Source of the DNA: Sphingomonadaceae bacterium
GTDB taxonomy: Bacteria > Pseudomonadota > Alphaproteobacteria > Sphingomonadales > Sphingomonadaceae
DNA: 10,385 nucleotides
Direction: 5' to 3'
Assembly (NCBI GenBank): GCA_019239785.1
Contig: JAFAZM010000357.1
Span: 1-10,385 of the forward strand
Below are positions 1 through 5,086 of the stretch, piece after piece. The translations under genes and the position numbers were made by a program. Within the stretch, counting starts at the first letter, position 1; every line of letters starts with the position of its first letter. The notes beneath the pieces are model-generated. The model searched no databases. It was not told the origin of the DNA and saw only the letters and a program-made list of their open reading frames with translations.

Positions 1-930
1 TATCTGGTGCTGCGCTCCTTCGTCGCCGCGCTGGAGCGGCCGGGCTGGTCGCTGATCGTCGGGCTCGGCGGCGTCGCCTGCAATGCGATGGTCAATTACG
101 GCCTGATCTTCGGCCATTTCGGCCTGCCGGCTCTGGGCCTGACCGGCGCAGGCATCGGCACGACCGTCACCAACATCTTCATGTTCCTCACCCTGGCCGG
201 GATCGTGAGCGTCCACCCGCGCTTCCGGCGTTACCATCTGTTCGGCCGCTTCTGGCGCCCGGACTGGGAGCGCTTCCGCGAGGTCTGGCGGATCGGCCTG
301 CCGATCGCCGTGACGCTGGCGCTGGAGATCACCATCTTCAACACTGCGGTCTTCCTGATGGGGCTGATCGGCGCCGAATCGGTCGCCGCCCATGCGATCG
401 CGCTGCAGCTCGCCTCGCTCACTTTCATGGTCCCGCTCGGCCTGTCGCAGGCGGCGACGGTGCGGGTCGGCCTTGCCTTCGGCCGGCGCGACAAGGAAGG
501 GGTCGCCCGCGCCGGCTGGACCGCATTCGCGCTCGGCGTCTCCTTCATGACCTTGATGGCCGCGACCATGCTGAGCTTCCCGCACCAGCTCGTCTCGCTC
601 TTCCTCAACCCGCTCGATCCGGCGAACCAGCGGGTGATCCCGCTCGCCATCTCCTTCCTGTTCGTCGCCGCGCTGTTCCAGATCTTCGATGGCGCGCAGG
701 CGGTCGGCGCCGGCATGCTGCGCGGGCTCCAGGACACCAAGGTGCCGATGGCCTATGCGGCAATCGGCTATTGGGTGATCGGCCTCGCGGTGGCGCTCTG
801 GCTGGCGTTCGGCCGCCACTGGGAAGGCGTGGGCATCTGGACCGGGCTCGCCACCGGGCTCGCGATCGTGGCGGTGCTGATGATCGCGCGCTGGACAAGG
901 CGCGAGCGGCTTGGGCTGACCGACTGGTAA
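1..930 (+). CDS. MATE family multidrug efflux transporter (NorM type), 3' part
   Basis: Inner-membrane secondary transporter that exports drugs or cationic metabolites using a Na+ or H+ gradient. The reading frame is open from base 1, so the N-terminus lies outside the window; 309 residues remain of a family that usually has about 450-470. What is visible: a row of hydrophobic segments broken by short loops, and the NorM-like stretch in which a long hydrophobic helix leads into NYGLIFGHFGLPALG and then LTGAGIGTTVTN, a conserved MATE loop. Further on, ESVAAHAIALQLASLTFMVPLGLSQAATVRVG (quoted in pieces: AAHAIALQLA, MVPLGLSQAATVRVG) matches the start of the second half of the MATE fold, and GMLRGLQDTKVPM matches the late conserved R-G-x-x-D-T segment. 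The protein ends in a basic tail. Substrate cannot be read from sequence. Confident on family. Confidence 0.93.
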   Translation, partial: YLVLRSFVAALERPGWSLIVGLGGVACNAMVNYGLIFGHFGLPALGLTGAGIGTTVTNIFMFLTLAGIVSVHPRFRRYHLFGRFWRPDWERFREVWRIGLPIAVTLALEITIFNTAVFLMGLIGAESVAAHAIALQLASLTFMVPLGLSQAATVRVGLAFGRRDKEGVARAGWTAFALGVSFMTLMAATMLSFPHQLVSLFLNPLDPANQRVIPLAISFLFVAALFQIFDGAQAVGAGMLRGLQDTKVPMAYAAIGYWVIGLAVALWLAFGRHWEGVGIWTGLATGLAIVAVLMIARWTRRERLGLTDW

Positions 931-954
931 GGGCCCGCGTAGGGCAGGGTCCTT
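929..954 (+). terminator. Weak hairpin after the MATE gene
   Basis: AAGGGCCC at 929-936 can pair with GGGTCCTT at 947-954 (8 pairs including one G:U) around a 10-base loop, starting on the MATE stop codon. There is no T-run after it, so intrinsic termination is doubtful. It may act only as a 3' end stabiliser for the MATE transcript before the tRNA promoter. Confidence 0.25.
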
Positions 955-958
955 GTCC

Positions 959-988
959 TTGACGGTTGCCGGTGCCCGCCCCTATGTG
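959..988 (+). promoter_or_regulatory. Candidate sigma-70 promoter for tRNA-His
   Basis: TTGACG at 959-964 matches the -35 consensus in 5 of 6 positions. TATGTG at 983-988 is a weak -10 (3 of 6) at an 18-base spacing. The start site would fall near 995, about 12 bases before the tRNA. The strong -35 and its position between the MATE stop and the tRNA support the call; the -10 is poor. Confidence 0.45.
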
Positions 989-1006
989 CGCCCACCCAAG
1001 CAATGT

Positions 1007-1084
1007 GGCGATCGTAGCTCAGCTGGTTAGAGCATCGGTTTGTGGTACCGAGGGTCGCGGGTTCAAGTCCCGTCGATCGCCCCA
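1007..1084 (+). tRNA. tRNA-His (anticodon GTG)
   Basis: Full cloverleaf read by eye. The acceptor stem GCGATCG (1008-1014) pairs with CGATCGC (1074-1080). The D stem is GCTC/GAGC (1017-1020 with 1030-1033). The anticodon stem TCGGT/ACCGA (1035-1039 with 1047-1051) encloses the loop TTGTGGT with anticodon GTG at 1042-1044. The T stem GCGGG/CCCGT (1057-1061 with 1069-1073) encloses TTCAAGT. The discriminator is C1081, and CCA is encoded at 1082-1084. G1007 stands at position -1 opposite C73, the identity pair for histidyl-tRNA synthetase. Several alphaproteobacterial orders are known to have lost this pair, so its presence fits Sphingomonadales. Confidence 0.97.
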
Positions 1085-1121
1085 CCTTGCCGGCCCCGAC
1101 AGACAGGATTCGAGCTCCCCA

Positions 1122-2171
1122 ATGGATTCGCTCTGGGATTATCCCGATTTCGACGCGCACGAGCTCGTCCACTTCGTCACCGACCATGAATCCGGCCTCA
1201 GGGCGATCATCGCGGTCCATTCGCGCCACCTCGGCCCGGCCGCGGGGGGCACCCGTTTCTGGCATTATGCCCAGAGCGGCGAGGCGGTCGCCGATGCGCT
1301 GCGCCTCTCGCGGGGGATGAGCTTCAAGAATGCGATGGCCGGGCTGCCGCTTGGCGGCGGCAAGGCGGTGATCCTCGCCGATGCCGGCCGGACCAAGACA
1401 GAAGCGATGCTCGCCGCCTACGGCAAGGCGATCGAGGGCCTGTGCGGCGCCTATGTCACCGCGGAGGATGTCGGGATCAGCGTCGGCGACCTGGTCGAGG
1501 TGGCGAAGCAGACCCGCTATATTTCCGGCCTGCCGGTCGCCAGCGGCCGGGCGGGCGGCGATCCCGGCCCCTATACCAGCTACGGCGTGTTCCTCGGGGT
1601 CAAGGCGGCGGTGCGCCGCAAGCTCGGCAGGGACAATCTCTCCGGCCTCCACCTCGCCATCCAGGGCGCGGGCAGCGTCGCCTCCGGCCTCGCCCGGCAG
1701 GCGGCGGCGGAAGGTGCGCGGCTCACCATCGCCGACGTCGACCAGGCCAAGGCCGAAGCGCTCGCCGCCGAGACCGGGGGCACGACCATCGCGCCCGATG
1801 CGATCATGACGGTCGCGGCGGACGTGCTCAGCCCCTGCGCGCTTGGCGCGATCCTGACCCCTGAGAGCATCGCCGCGCTGAACGTGCCGATCGTCGCCGG
1901 CGGCGCCAACAACCAGCTCGCCACCCAGGCCGAGGGCGACCTGCTGCGCGACCGCGACATCCTCTATGCGCCCGATTACGTGATCAACGCCGGCGGCATC
2001 ATCAATGTCGGCATGGAATATCTCGGCGAAGGCGACGAGGCCCAGGTCCGCGCCCGCATCGAGCAGATCCCCGGCCGGCTGGAGACGATCTGGGACGAGA
2101 GCGAGGCGAGCGGGCGCAATGCCGCGGATGTCGCGGACGATATGGCAAGGAAGCTGATCGGGCGGGGGTGA
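1122..2171 (+). CDS. Glu/Leu/Phe/Val dehydrogenase, leucine dehydrogenase-like
   Basis: Cytosolic NAD-dependent oxidative deaminase of (probably branched-chain) amino acids to 2-oxo acids and ammonia. It has 349 residues, close to the roughly 360 of Bacillus leucine dehydrogenase. The N-terminal catalytic domain carries GGTRFW at 42-47, the substrate lysine K69 (MSFKNA), the catalytic lysine K81 in PLGGGKAVI, and D116 in TAEDVGIS, all at family positions. The NAD-binding Rossmann domain carries GAGSVA (182-187) followed by an acidic residue in IADVD. The C-terminal motif APDYVINAGGIINV is also typical. The frame is open upstream through the tRNA, but that cannot be protein. The ATG at 1122 gives the family N-terminus MDSLWDYPDFD, with a weak AGGA 13 bases ahead. 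It lies 37 bases after tRNA-His with no terminator between them, so some transcription may come from the tRNA promoter. Substrate (Leu, Val or Phe) is inferred only. Confidence 0.92.
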   Translation: MDSLWDYPDFDAHELVHFVTDHESGLRAIIAVHSRHLGPAAGGTRFWHYAQSGEAVADALRLSRGMSFKNAMAGLPLGGGKAVILADAGRTKTEAMLAAYGKAIEGLCGAYVTAEDVGISVGDLVEVAKQTRYISGLPVASGRAGGDPGPYTSYGVFLGVKAAVRRKLGRDNLSGLHLAIQGAGSVASGLARQAAAEGARLTIADVDQAKAEALAAETGGTTIAPDAIMTVAADVLSPCALGAILTPESIAALNVPIVAGGANNQLATQAEGDLLRDRDILYAPDYVINAGGIINVGMEYLGEGDEAQVRARIEQIPGRLETIWDESEASGRNAADVADDMARKLIGRG

Positions 2172-2194
2172 GCCCGGCAGAAGAGACCCACTCT

Positions 2195-2287
2195 CCGTTC
2201 GCCCTGAGCCTGTCGAAGGGCCTTCCTTCCTTCCTTCCTTCAGAGAAAAAGAGAAGGGGAGGGCTTCGACAAGCTCAGCCCGAACGG
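2195..2287. repeat. Large imperfect palindrome of a sphingomonad-type interspersed repeat
   Basis: The left arm at 2195-2221 (starting CCGTTCGCCCTGAGCCTGTC) and the right arm at 2261-2287 (starting GGGCTTCGACAAGCTCAGCC) are near-perfect reverse complements over about 27 bases, separated by about 39 bases. The core string, TGAGCYTGTCGAAG in one orientation, is the hallmark of a short dispersed palindrome abundant in sphingomonad and some other proteobacterial genomes (from memory). It lies 23 bases after the dehydrogenase stop, in a convergent region. As RNA it would form a long stem, which could protect or terminate the upstream transcript, but no T-run follows. The 12-base string GAGCCTGTCGAA recurs at 3581-3592. 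Confidence 0.8.
2221..2240. repeat. CCTT tetranucleotide microsatellite (five units)
   Basis: Five perfect CCTT units occupy the loop of the large palindrome. They are followed by a purine-rich tract (about 2242-2263), so the loop is strand-asymmetric. Such a run is open to slippage; it is non-coding here. Confidence 0.85.
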
Positions 2288-2406
2288 TGTGGGTTTGGGC
2301 AACCAACATCCCAGACTGCCCAAGGCGGGGCAGTGGTGCAGGCCTCAGGCCCGCGCGCGGCGAAGCAACGAACCCCGCAACCCGCAAGTGACAAACTCTT
2401 GAAACC

Positions 2407-2434
2407 TTGACGTGTCGGATTACGTATGATATTT
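2407..2434 (+). promoter_or_regulatory. Promoter-like island in the convergent region
   Basis: TTGACG (2407-2412, 5 of 6 to the -35 consensus) is followed after 16 bases by GATATT (2429-2434, 4 of 6 to the -10). A second -35-like TTGAAA lies at 2399-2404. Overlapping these boxes is an inverted repeat, GTCGGA (2414-2419) with TCCGAC (2434-2439), spaced 14 bases like an operator. The start site would be near 2441. The AT content stands out from the flanks. No known gene lies downstream on this strand. Confidence 0.35.
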
Positions 2435-2441
2435 CCGACGA

Positions 2442-2606
2442 ATGATGGCTATTCTCGGGTCGGCGGCACAGTTTGGAGCGCTCGTTTCGTGCCCTCTCCG
2501 GCAACCCGGGCGTCTCCGAATCGCGCGCATTAACGCAAAATACGCTAACGCGTGCTTGAGACCGAGGGCCGCGACGCGCGCGCATCAAGCGCGATCCCGA
2601 TCCTAA
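2442..2606 (+). CDS. Possible small ORF, 54 aa, hypothetical
   Basis: An ATG ATG pair opens a 54-residue frame just after the promoter-like island, ending in TAA at 2604-2606, where it meets the tail of the opposite-strand DMT gene. The predicted protein starts with a mildly hydrophobic stretch (MMAILGSAAQFGALV) and then becomes Arg/Ala-rich. There is no Shine-Dalgarno sequence. If the promoter is real the mRNA would be nearly leaderless, which is tolerated in alphaproteobacteria. I do not recognise it. Arg/Ala-rich frames arise easily by chance in GC-rich DNA, so it may equally be non-coding. Confidence 0.15.
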   Translation: MMAILGSAAQFGALVSCPLRQPGRLRIARINAKYANACLRPRAATRAHQARSRS

Positions 2607-3511
2607 AGCAGTGCAGGCCGCGGCTTGTCCCGGCCGAGCTTGTGCTCGCGAAACACGGTGTACAGGCCGCTGCCGACGATCACCGCGGCGCCAGCCCAGG
2701 TGCTGGCGGCGGGATGGGTGCCGAACAGGGCCCAGCCGAGCAGCACCGCCCAGATGAGCTGCGTGTAGTCGAACGGCACCACCGCCGAGACCGGCGCGAA
2801 GCGCAGGGCCGATGTCAGGAAGAGCTGGCCGAGCCCGCCGAACGTACCGAGCGCGAGCAGGATCGCCCAGGTCGCTCCGTCATGAGCCCGCCCGTAGAAT
2901 GGCAGGAAGGCGCCGGTCACAAGCATCGAGAAGCAGGTGAACCAGAGGACGATCGTGGGGGTCGCTTCGGTGCGGCCGATCTGCCGCAGCGTGATCGTCA
3001 CCGCCGCCGTGCCCGCCGCGCCAAGCAAAGCGAGGACCAGCCCGGCGATCGGCAGGTGGCTGCCGGCCGGCTGCATCACCACGAGCACGCCGGCGAAGCC
3101 CAGCGCCACCGCGCTCCAGCGGTGCCAGCCCACGGGCTCGCCGAGCACCAGCGCCGACAGCGCGACGGAGAAGAGCGGCGCCGCAAAGCCGATCGTCGCC
3201 GCCTCGGCGAGCGGCAGATAGGTGAGCGCGGCGAAGCTCAGCACCATCGTGGTCAGCCCGATCGCACCCCGCCCGAGATGGGCGAGCGGCCGCTGCGTCC
3301 GCCAGGCCCCGGCATTGCGGGTCCAGGCGATCCAGGCGAGCAATGGCGGCAGGCCGAAGGCGAAGCGGTAGAAGGCCAGCTCCGGCAGGCTGACGCCGGC
3401 CTGGGAGGCGAGCTTGATCGCCGCCGCCATGCCCGCGAAGCAGGTCGTCGCGCCGATCCTCAGCGCGATGCCGAGCAGGCGGTTCTGCACCGGAGGGGCG
3501 GCGGCGTGCAT
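2603..3511 (-). CDS. EamA/DMT family transporter
   Basis: Inner-membrane permease of the drug/metabolite transporter superfamily, 302 residues, the standard size for ten helices made of two EamA repeats. Repeat 1 covers roughly residues 15-148 and ends with the typical segment PLAEAATIGFAAPLF followed by LVLGEPVGWHRW. Repeat 2 covers roughly 155-286, with the equivalent FAPVSAVVPFDYTQLIWAVL and GWALFGTHPA. The tail REHKLGRDKPRP is basic and probably cytoplasmic. Substrate is unknown; family members export amino acids, metabolites or drugs, and some import S-adenosylmethionine. The ATG at 3509-3511 has no clear Shine-Dalgarno sequence; a -10-like TAGACT (3521-3526, minus strand) sits only 9 bases upstream, hinting at a very short leader. 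It is divergent from the ccm operon and convergent with the dehydrogenase, so it is probably monocistronic. Confidence 0.92.
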   Translation of the reverse strand: MHAAAPPVQNRLLGIALRIGATTCFAGMAAAIKLASQAGVSLPELAFYRFAFGLPPLLAWIAWTRNAGAWRTQRPLAHLGRGAIGLTTMVLSFAALTYLPLAEAATIGFAAPLFSVALSALVLGEPVGWHRWSAVALGFAGVLVVMQPAGSHLPIAGLVLALLGAAGTAAVTITLRQIGRTEATPTIVLWFTCFSMLVTGAFLPFYGRAHDGATWAILLALGTFGGLGQLFLTSALRFAPVSAVVPFDYTQLIWAVLLGWALFGTHPAASTWAGAAVIVGSGLYTVFREHKLGRDKPRPALL

Positions 3512-3564
3512 CGGGCCGTCAGTCTAAGTCAGCATGGAATCAAATTGCATCACAAACCCCGCCC

Positions 3565-3609
3565 ATCCTGAGTAGCCGGTGAGCCTGTCGAACCGGCGTA
3601 TCGAAGGAC
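3565..3609. repeat. Palindromic interspersed repeat, variant of the 2195-2287 family
   Basis: The core stem GCCGGT (3575-3580) pairs with ACCGGC (3592-3597) around an 11-base loop. Outer arms ATCCTGAGTA and TATCGAAGGAC pair imperfectly and extend the hairpin. The loop string GAGCCTGTCGAA is shared with the left arm at 2206-2217, so the two elements are related. It lies between the divergent DMT and ccmC genes. This layout matches a dispersed palindrome I associate with sphingomonad genomes; copy number elsewhere cannot be seen here. Confidence 0.7.
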
Positions 3610-3622
3610 GCACCCCCCTGTT

Positions 3623-3706
3623 CGTCATGCCGGGCCTGACCCGGCATCCACCTTCTTCCGGCGCCGGCATGGAGAAGGTGGACCCCGGATCAAGTCCGGG
3701 GTGACG
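3623..3706. repeat. Paired palindromic (REP/BIME-like) element
   Basis: Two arms, 3623-3659 and 3671-3706, are imperfect reverse complements with an 11-base loop; the inner pairing is CCACCTTCTTCC with GGAGAAGGTGG. Each arm is itself a palindrome: TGCCGGGCCTGACCCGGCA on the left and ACCCCGGATCAAGTCCGGGGT (split as ACCCCGGATC / AAGTCCGGGGT) on the right. This nested layout is the hallmark of paired REP units. The CCGGACTTGATCCGGGG core is common in alphaproteobacterial intergenic DNA. It starts 14 bases after the previous palindrome. Confidence 0.75.
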
Positions 3707-3751
3707 ATCATTTGATCGAGTCCGGCCCGATCACCTGATCGAGTCCGCCGC
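3706..3751. repeat. Two 23-base direct repeats upstream of ccmC
   Basis: Bases 3706-3728 and 3729-3751 are a head-to-tail duplication matching at 19 of 23 positions. Both carry GATCA followed by TGATCGAGTCCG, so each contains a small GATCA..TGATC dyad. The second copy ends about 50 bases before the ccmC start. It could be two tandem regulator sites, or simply a duplication at the edge of the REP element. Confidence 0.7.
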
Positions 3752-3762
3752 CAAGCACAAGC

Positions 3763-3790
3763 TTTCGCGCCGCGCCCGCCTTCGCTACAC
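3763..3790 (+). promoter_or_regulatory. ccmC: Weak candidate promoter for the ccm operon
   Basis: TTTCGC (3763-3768) and CTACAC (3785-3790) are spaced 16 bases and are the only boxes near a usable position. Both match the consensus poorly. The start site would fall almost on the ccmC ATG, and no Shine-Dalgarno sequence is present before that ATG, so a near-leaderless transcript is possible. The true promoter may instead lie within or upstream of the direct repeats. Confidence 0.2.
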
Positions 3791-3801
3791 CGGCGCCACC
3801 A

Positions 3802-4524
3802 ATGCACGTCTACGCGAATCCGGCCCGTTTCCTCAAAATCGCGCGACCCCTGACCCCCGTTCTGGGCTGGTCCGGCGCCGCGCTGATCGCGGGCGCGCTC
3901 TATGTCGGCCTGTTCGTCGCACCGCCGGAGCGCTTCCAGGGCGAGACGGTGCGGATCATCTATCTGCATGTCCCGGCCGCCTGGCTCGGCATGGCAGGCT
4001 GGGGCGCGATCGCGCTCGCAAGCCTGATGCAGCTGGTCTGGCGCCACCCGCTTGCCGCGGTCGCCGCCCGCAGCGCCGCATTGCCCGGCGCGGTCTTCAC
4101 CGCCATTTGCTTGATCACCGGCTCGCTCTGGGGGAGCCGGGCCTGGGGCACCTTCTGGGAATGGGACGGCCGGATGACCTCGATGCTGGTCCTGCTCTTT
4201 CTCTATTGCGGCTATATCGCGCTTGCCGGGGCCGAGAAGGAGAAAGGCGGAGAGGGGCGCCTTGCCGCGATCTTCGGGCTGGTCGGCGCCGTCAACCTGC
4301 CGATCATCCATTATTCCGTGCTGTGGTGGAACACGCTCCATCAGGGGCAGAGCATCGACTTCCTGCGCGGGACCTCGAGGATCGATGCGTCGATGCTCTG
4401 GCCTTTGCTCGTGTCCGCGCTCGGCTTCTCGCTCCTGTTCGGGGCGATCGTGCTGATGCGCATGCGGGCCGAGCTCGCCCGCAACAAGGTCGAGGCGCGG
4501 CTGAAGCGGATGGCCTCGGCATGA
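3802..4524 (+). CDS. ccmC: Heme exporter/delivery protein CcmC
   Basis: Inner-membrane protein of cytochrome c maturation System I. It presents heme at the periplasmic face and mediates its covalent attachment to CcmE. 240 residues, normal for the family, with six hydrophobic segments. The tryptophan-rich WWD signature is WGTFWEWDGRMTS at 115-127. The two periplasmic heme-ligand histidines are H56 (YLHVPAAW) and H170 (IIHYSVLWWNTLH). The ATG at 3802 lacks a Shine-Dalgarno sequence but gives the expected N-terminus. It is the first gene of a seven-gene operon; its stop overlaps the ccmD start (ATGA). No ccmA or ccmB precedes it; the upstream neighbour is a divergent transporter. Confidence 0.96.
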   Translation: MHVYANPARFLKIARPLTPVLGWSGAALIAGALYVGLFVAPPERFQGETVRIIYLHVPAAWLGMAGWGAIALASLMQLVWRHPLAAVAARSAALPGAVFTAICLITGSLWGSRAWGTFWEWDGRMTSMLVLLFLYCGYIALAGAEKEKGGEGRLAAIFGLVGAVNLPIIHYSVLWWNTLHQGQSIDFLRGTSRIDASMLWPLLVSALGFSLLFGAIVLMRMRAELARNKVEARLKRMASA

Positions 4525-4652
4525 GCCCCTGGACCCTCGTCATCGCCTCCTATGCGATCGCGCTCGCCGGCACGTTGGGGCTGACCTTGTGGAGCTGGCT
4601 CGCCATGCGCCGCGCCGAGGCGCAGGCCGAGACTTTGGGCCGCCGCCAGTGA
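4521..4652 (+). CDS. ccmD: Heme exporter protein CcmD
   Basis: Small one-helix membrane protein that binds the CcmC-heme-CcmE complex and helps release holo-CcmE. 43 residues. The helix spans about residues 4-28 (from WTLVIASYAIALAG to LWSWLAM) and is followed by a charged, cytoplasmic tail beginning RRAEAQAE. The aromatic/Ser-Tyr pattern in the helix and the position between ccmC and ccmE identify it; sequence conservation in this family is low. The start ATG overlaps the ccmC stop by 4 bases, and its own TGA overlaps the GTG of ccmE by 4 bases, indicating translational coupling. Confidence 0.88.
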   Translation: MSPWTLVIASYAIALAGTLGLTLWSWLAMRRAEAQAETLGRRQ

Positions 4653-5086
4653 AGGCGAAGAACCAGCGCCTGATCCTGCTCGCCCTCGCGATCGTCGCGG
4701 TGGGGATCGCGGCATTGCTTGCCATGTCGGCGATGCGCGACCAGGCAAGCTTCTTCTATGCGCCGGCCGACGTCGCCCGGCAGGGCATCCCGCTCGACCG
4801 GGCGGTGCGGATCGGCGGCATGGTCCGCCGCAATTCGCTGCACCGCCATCCGGACGGAGTCACGATCGACTTCCTGGTCGGCGACGAGACGCCGTCGGTG
4901 ATCCGCGTCACCTATCGCGGCATCACCCCGGACCTGTTCCGCGAGGGCAGCGGCGTCATCGCCGAAGGCCGCTTCCAGCCGAACGGCCAGTTCACCGCTA
5001 CCGAGATCCTCGCCAAGCATGACGAGAATTACATGCCGCCAGAGCTGACCCGGCGCGGCATGCACCGGACGGACCACGTCGGATGA
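4649..5086 (+). CDS. ccmE: Cytochrome c maturation heme chaperone CcmE
   Basis: Periplasmic heme chaperone anchored by an N-terminal helix; it binds heme covalently and carries it from CcmC to CcmF. 145 residues from a GTG start. The signal anchor spans about 7-28 (after VKAKNQR). The OB-fold domain contains RIGGMV and VTYRGITPDLFREG, the latter strongly conserved. The heme site is LAKHDENYMPPE, with H124 as the covalent ligand and Y128 as the axial ligand. The GTG at 4649 was chosen because it overlaps the ccmD stop (GTGA) and gives the standard KxKxxR-helix N-terminus; a longer frame from 4589 would erase the signal anchor layout. The stop overlaps the ccmF start (ATGA). Confidence 0.96.
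   Translation: MKAKNQRLILLALAIVAVGIAALLAMSAMRDQASFFYAPADVARQGIPLDRAVRIGGMVRRNSLHRHPDGVTIDFLVGDETPSVIRVTYRGITPDLFREGSGVIAEGRFQPNGQFTATEILAKHDENYMPPELTRRGMHRTDHVG

Larger units (their letters stand above)
2172..2602. other. 431-base convergent intergenic region
   Basis: It lies between the stops of the dehydrogenase (plus) and the DMT transporter (minus). It holds the palindrome and microsatellite (2195-2287), a GC-rich stretch with no recognised feature (2288-2390), an AT-richer island with promoter-like boxes (2399-2440) and a possible 54-codon ORF from 2442. No known gene was recognised on either strand. Confidence 0.7.

Noticed and set aside
1007..1084. tRNA-His as an attachment site for an integrated element
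   Set aside because: No integrase, no duplicated tRNA 3' end elsewhere in the window, and ordinary core genes follow.
966..1121. N-terminal extension of the dehydrogenase from an ATG at 966
   Set aside because: The 52 extra codons would translate the tRNA-His gene, and the family N-terminus begins at the ATG at 1122.
768..2588. 606-codon open frame on the minus strand
   Set aside because: It runs antisense through the MATE end, the tRNA, the dehydrogenase and the repeat palindrome. Its composition (Arg/Gly/Ala-rich, with the VRAELVEA and STGSGRT strings typical of translated repeats) is a GC-driven shadow.
2552..3571. 339-codon plus-strand frame opposite the DMT transporter
   Set aside because: Strongly charged, Arg/Gln/Glu/Gly-rich shadow of a hydrophobic ten-helix membrane protein on the other strand.
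3565..3751. CRISPR-like cluster of repeats
   Set aside because: The units are palindromes of different families plus one degenerate duplication; there is no regular repeat-spacer array and no cas gene.
3625..4341. 238-codon minus-strand frame opposite ccmC
   Set aside because: Antisense to a CcmC with clear motifs, and it also runs into the REP element.
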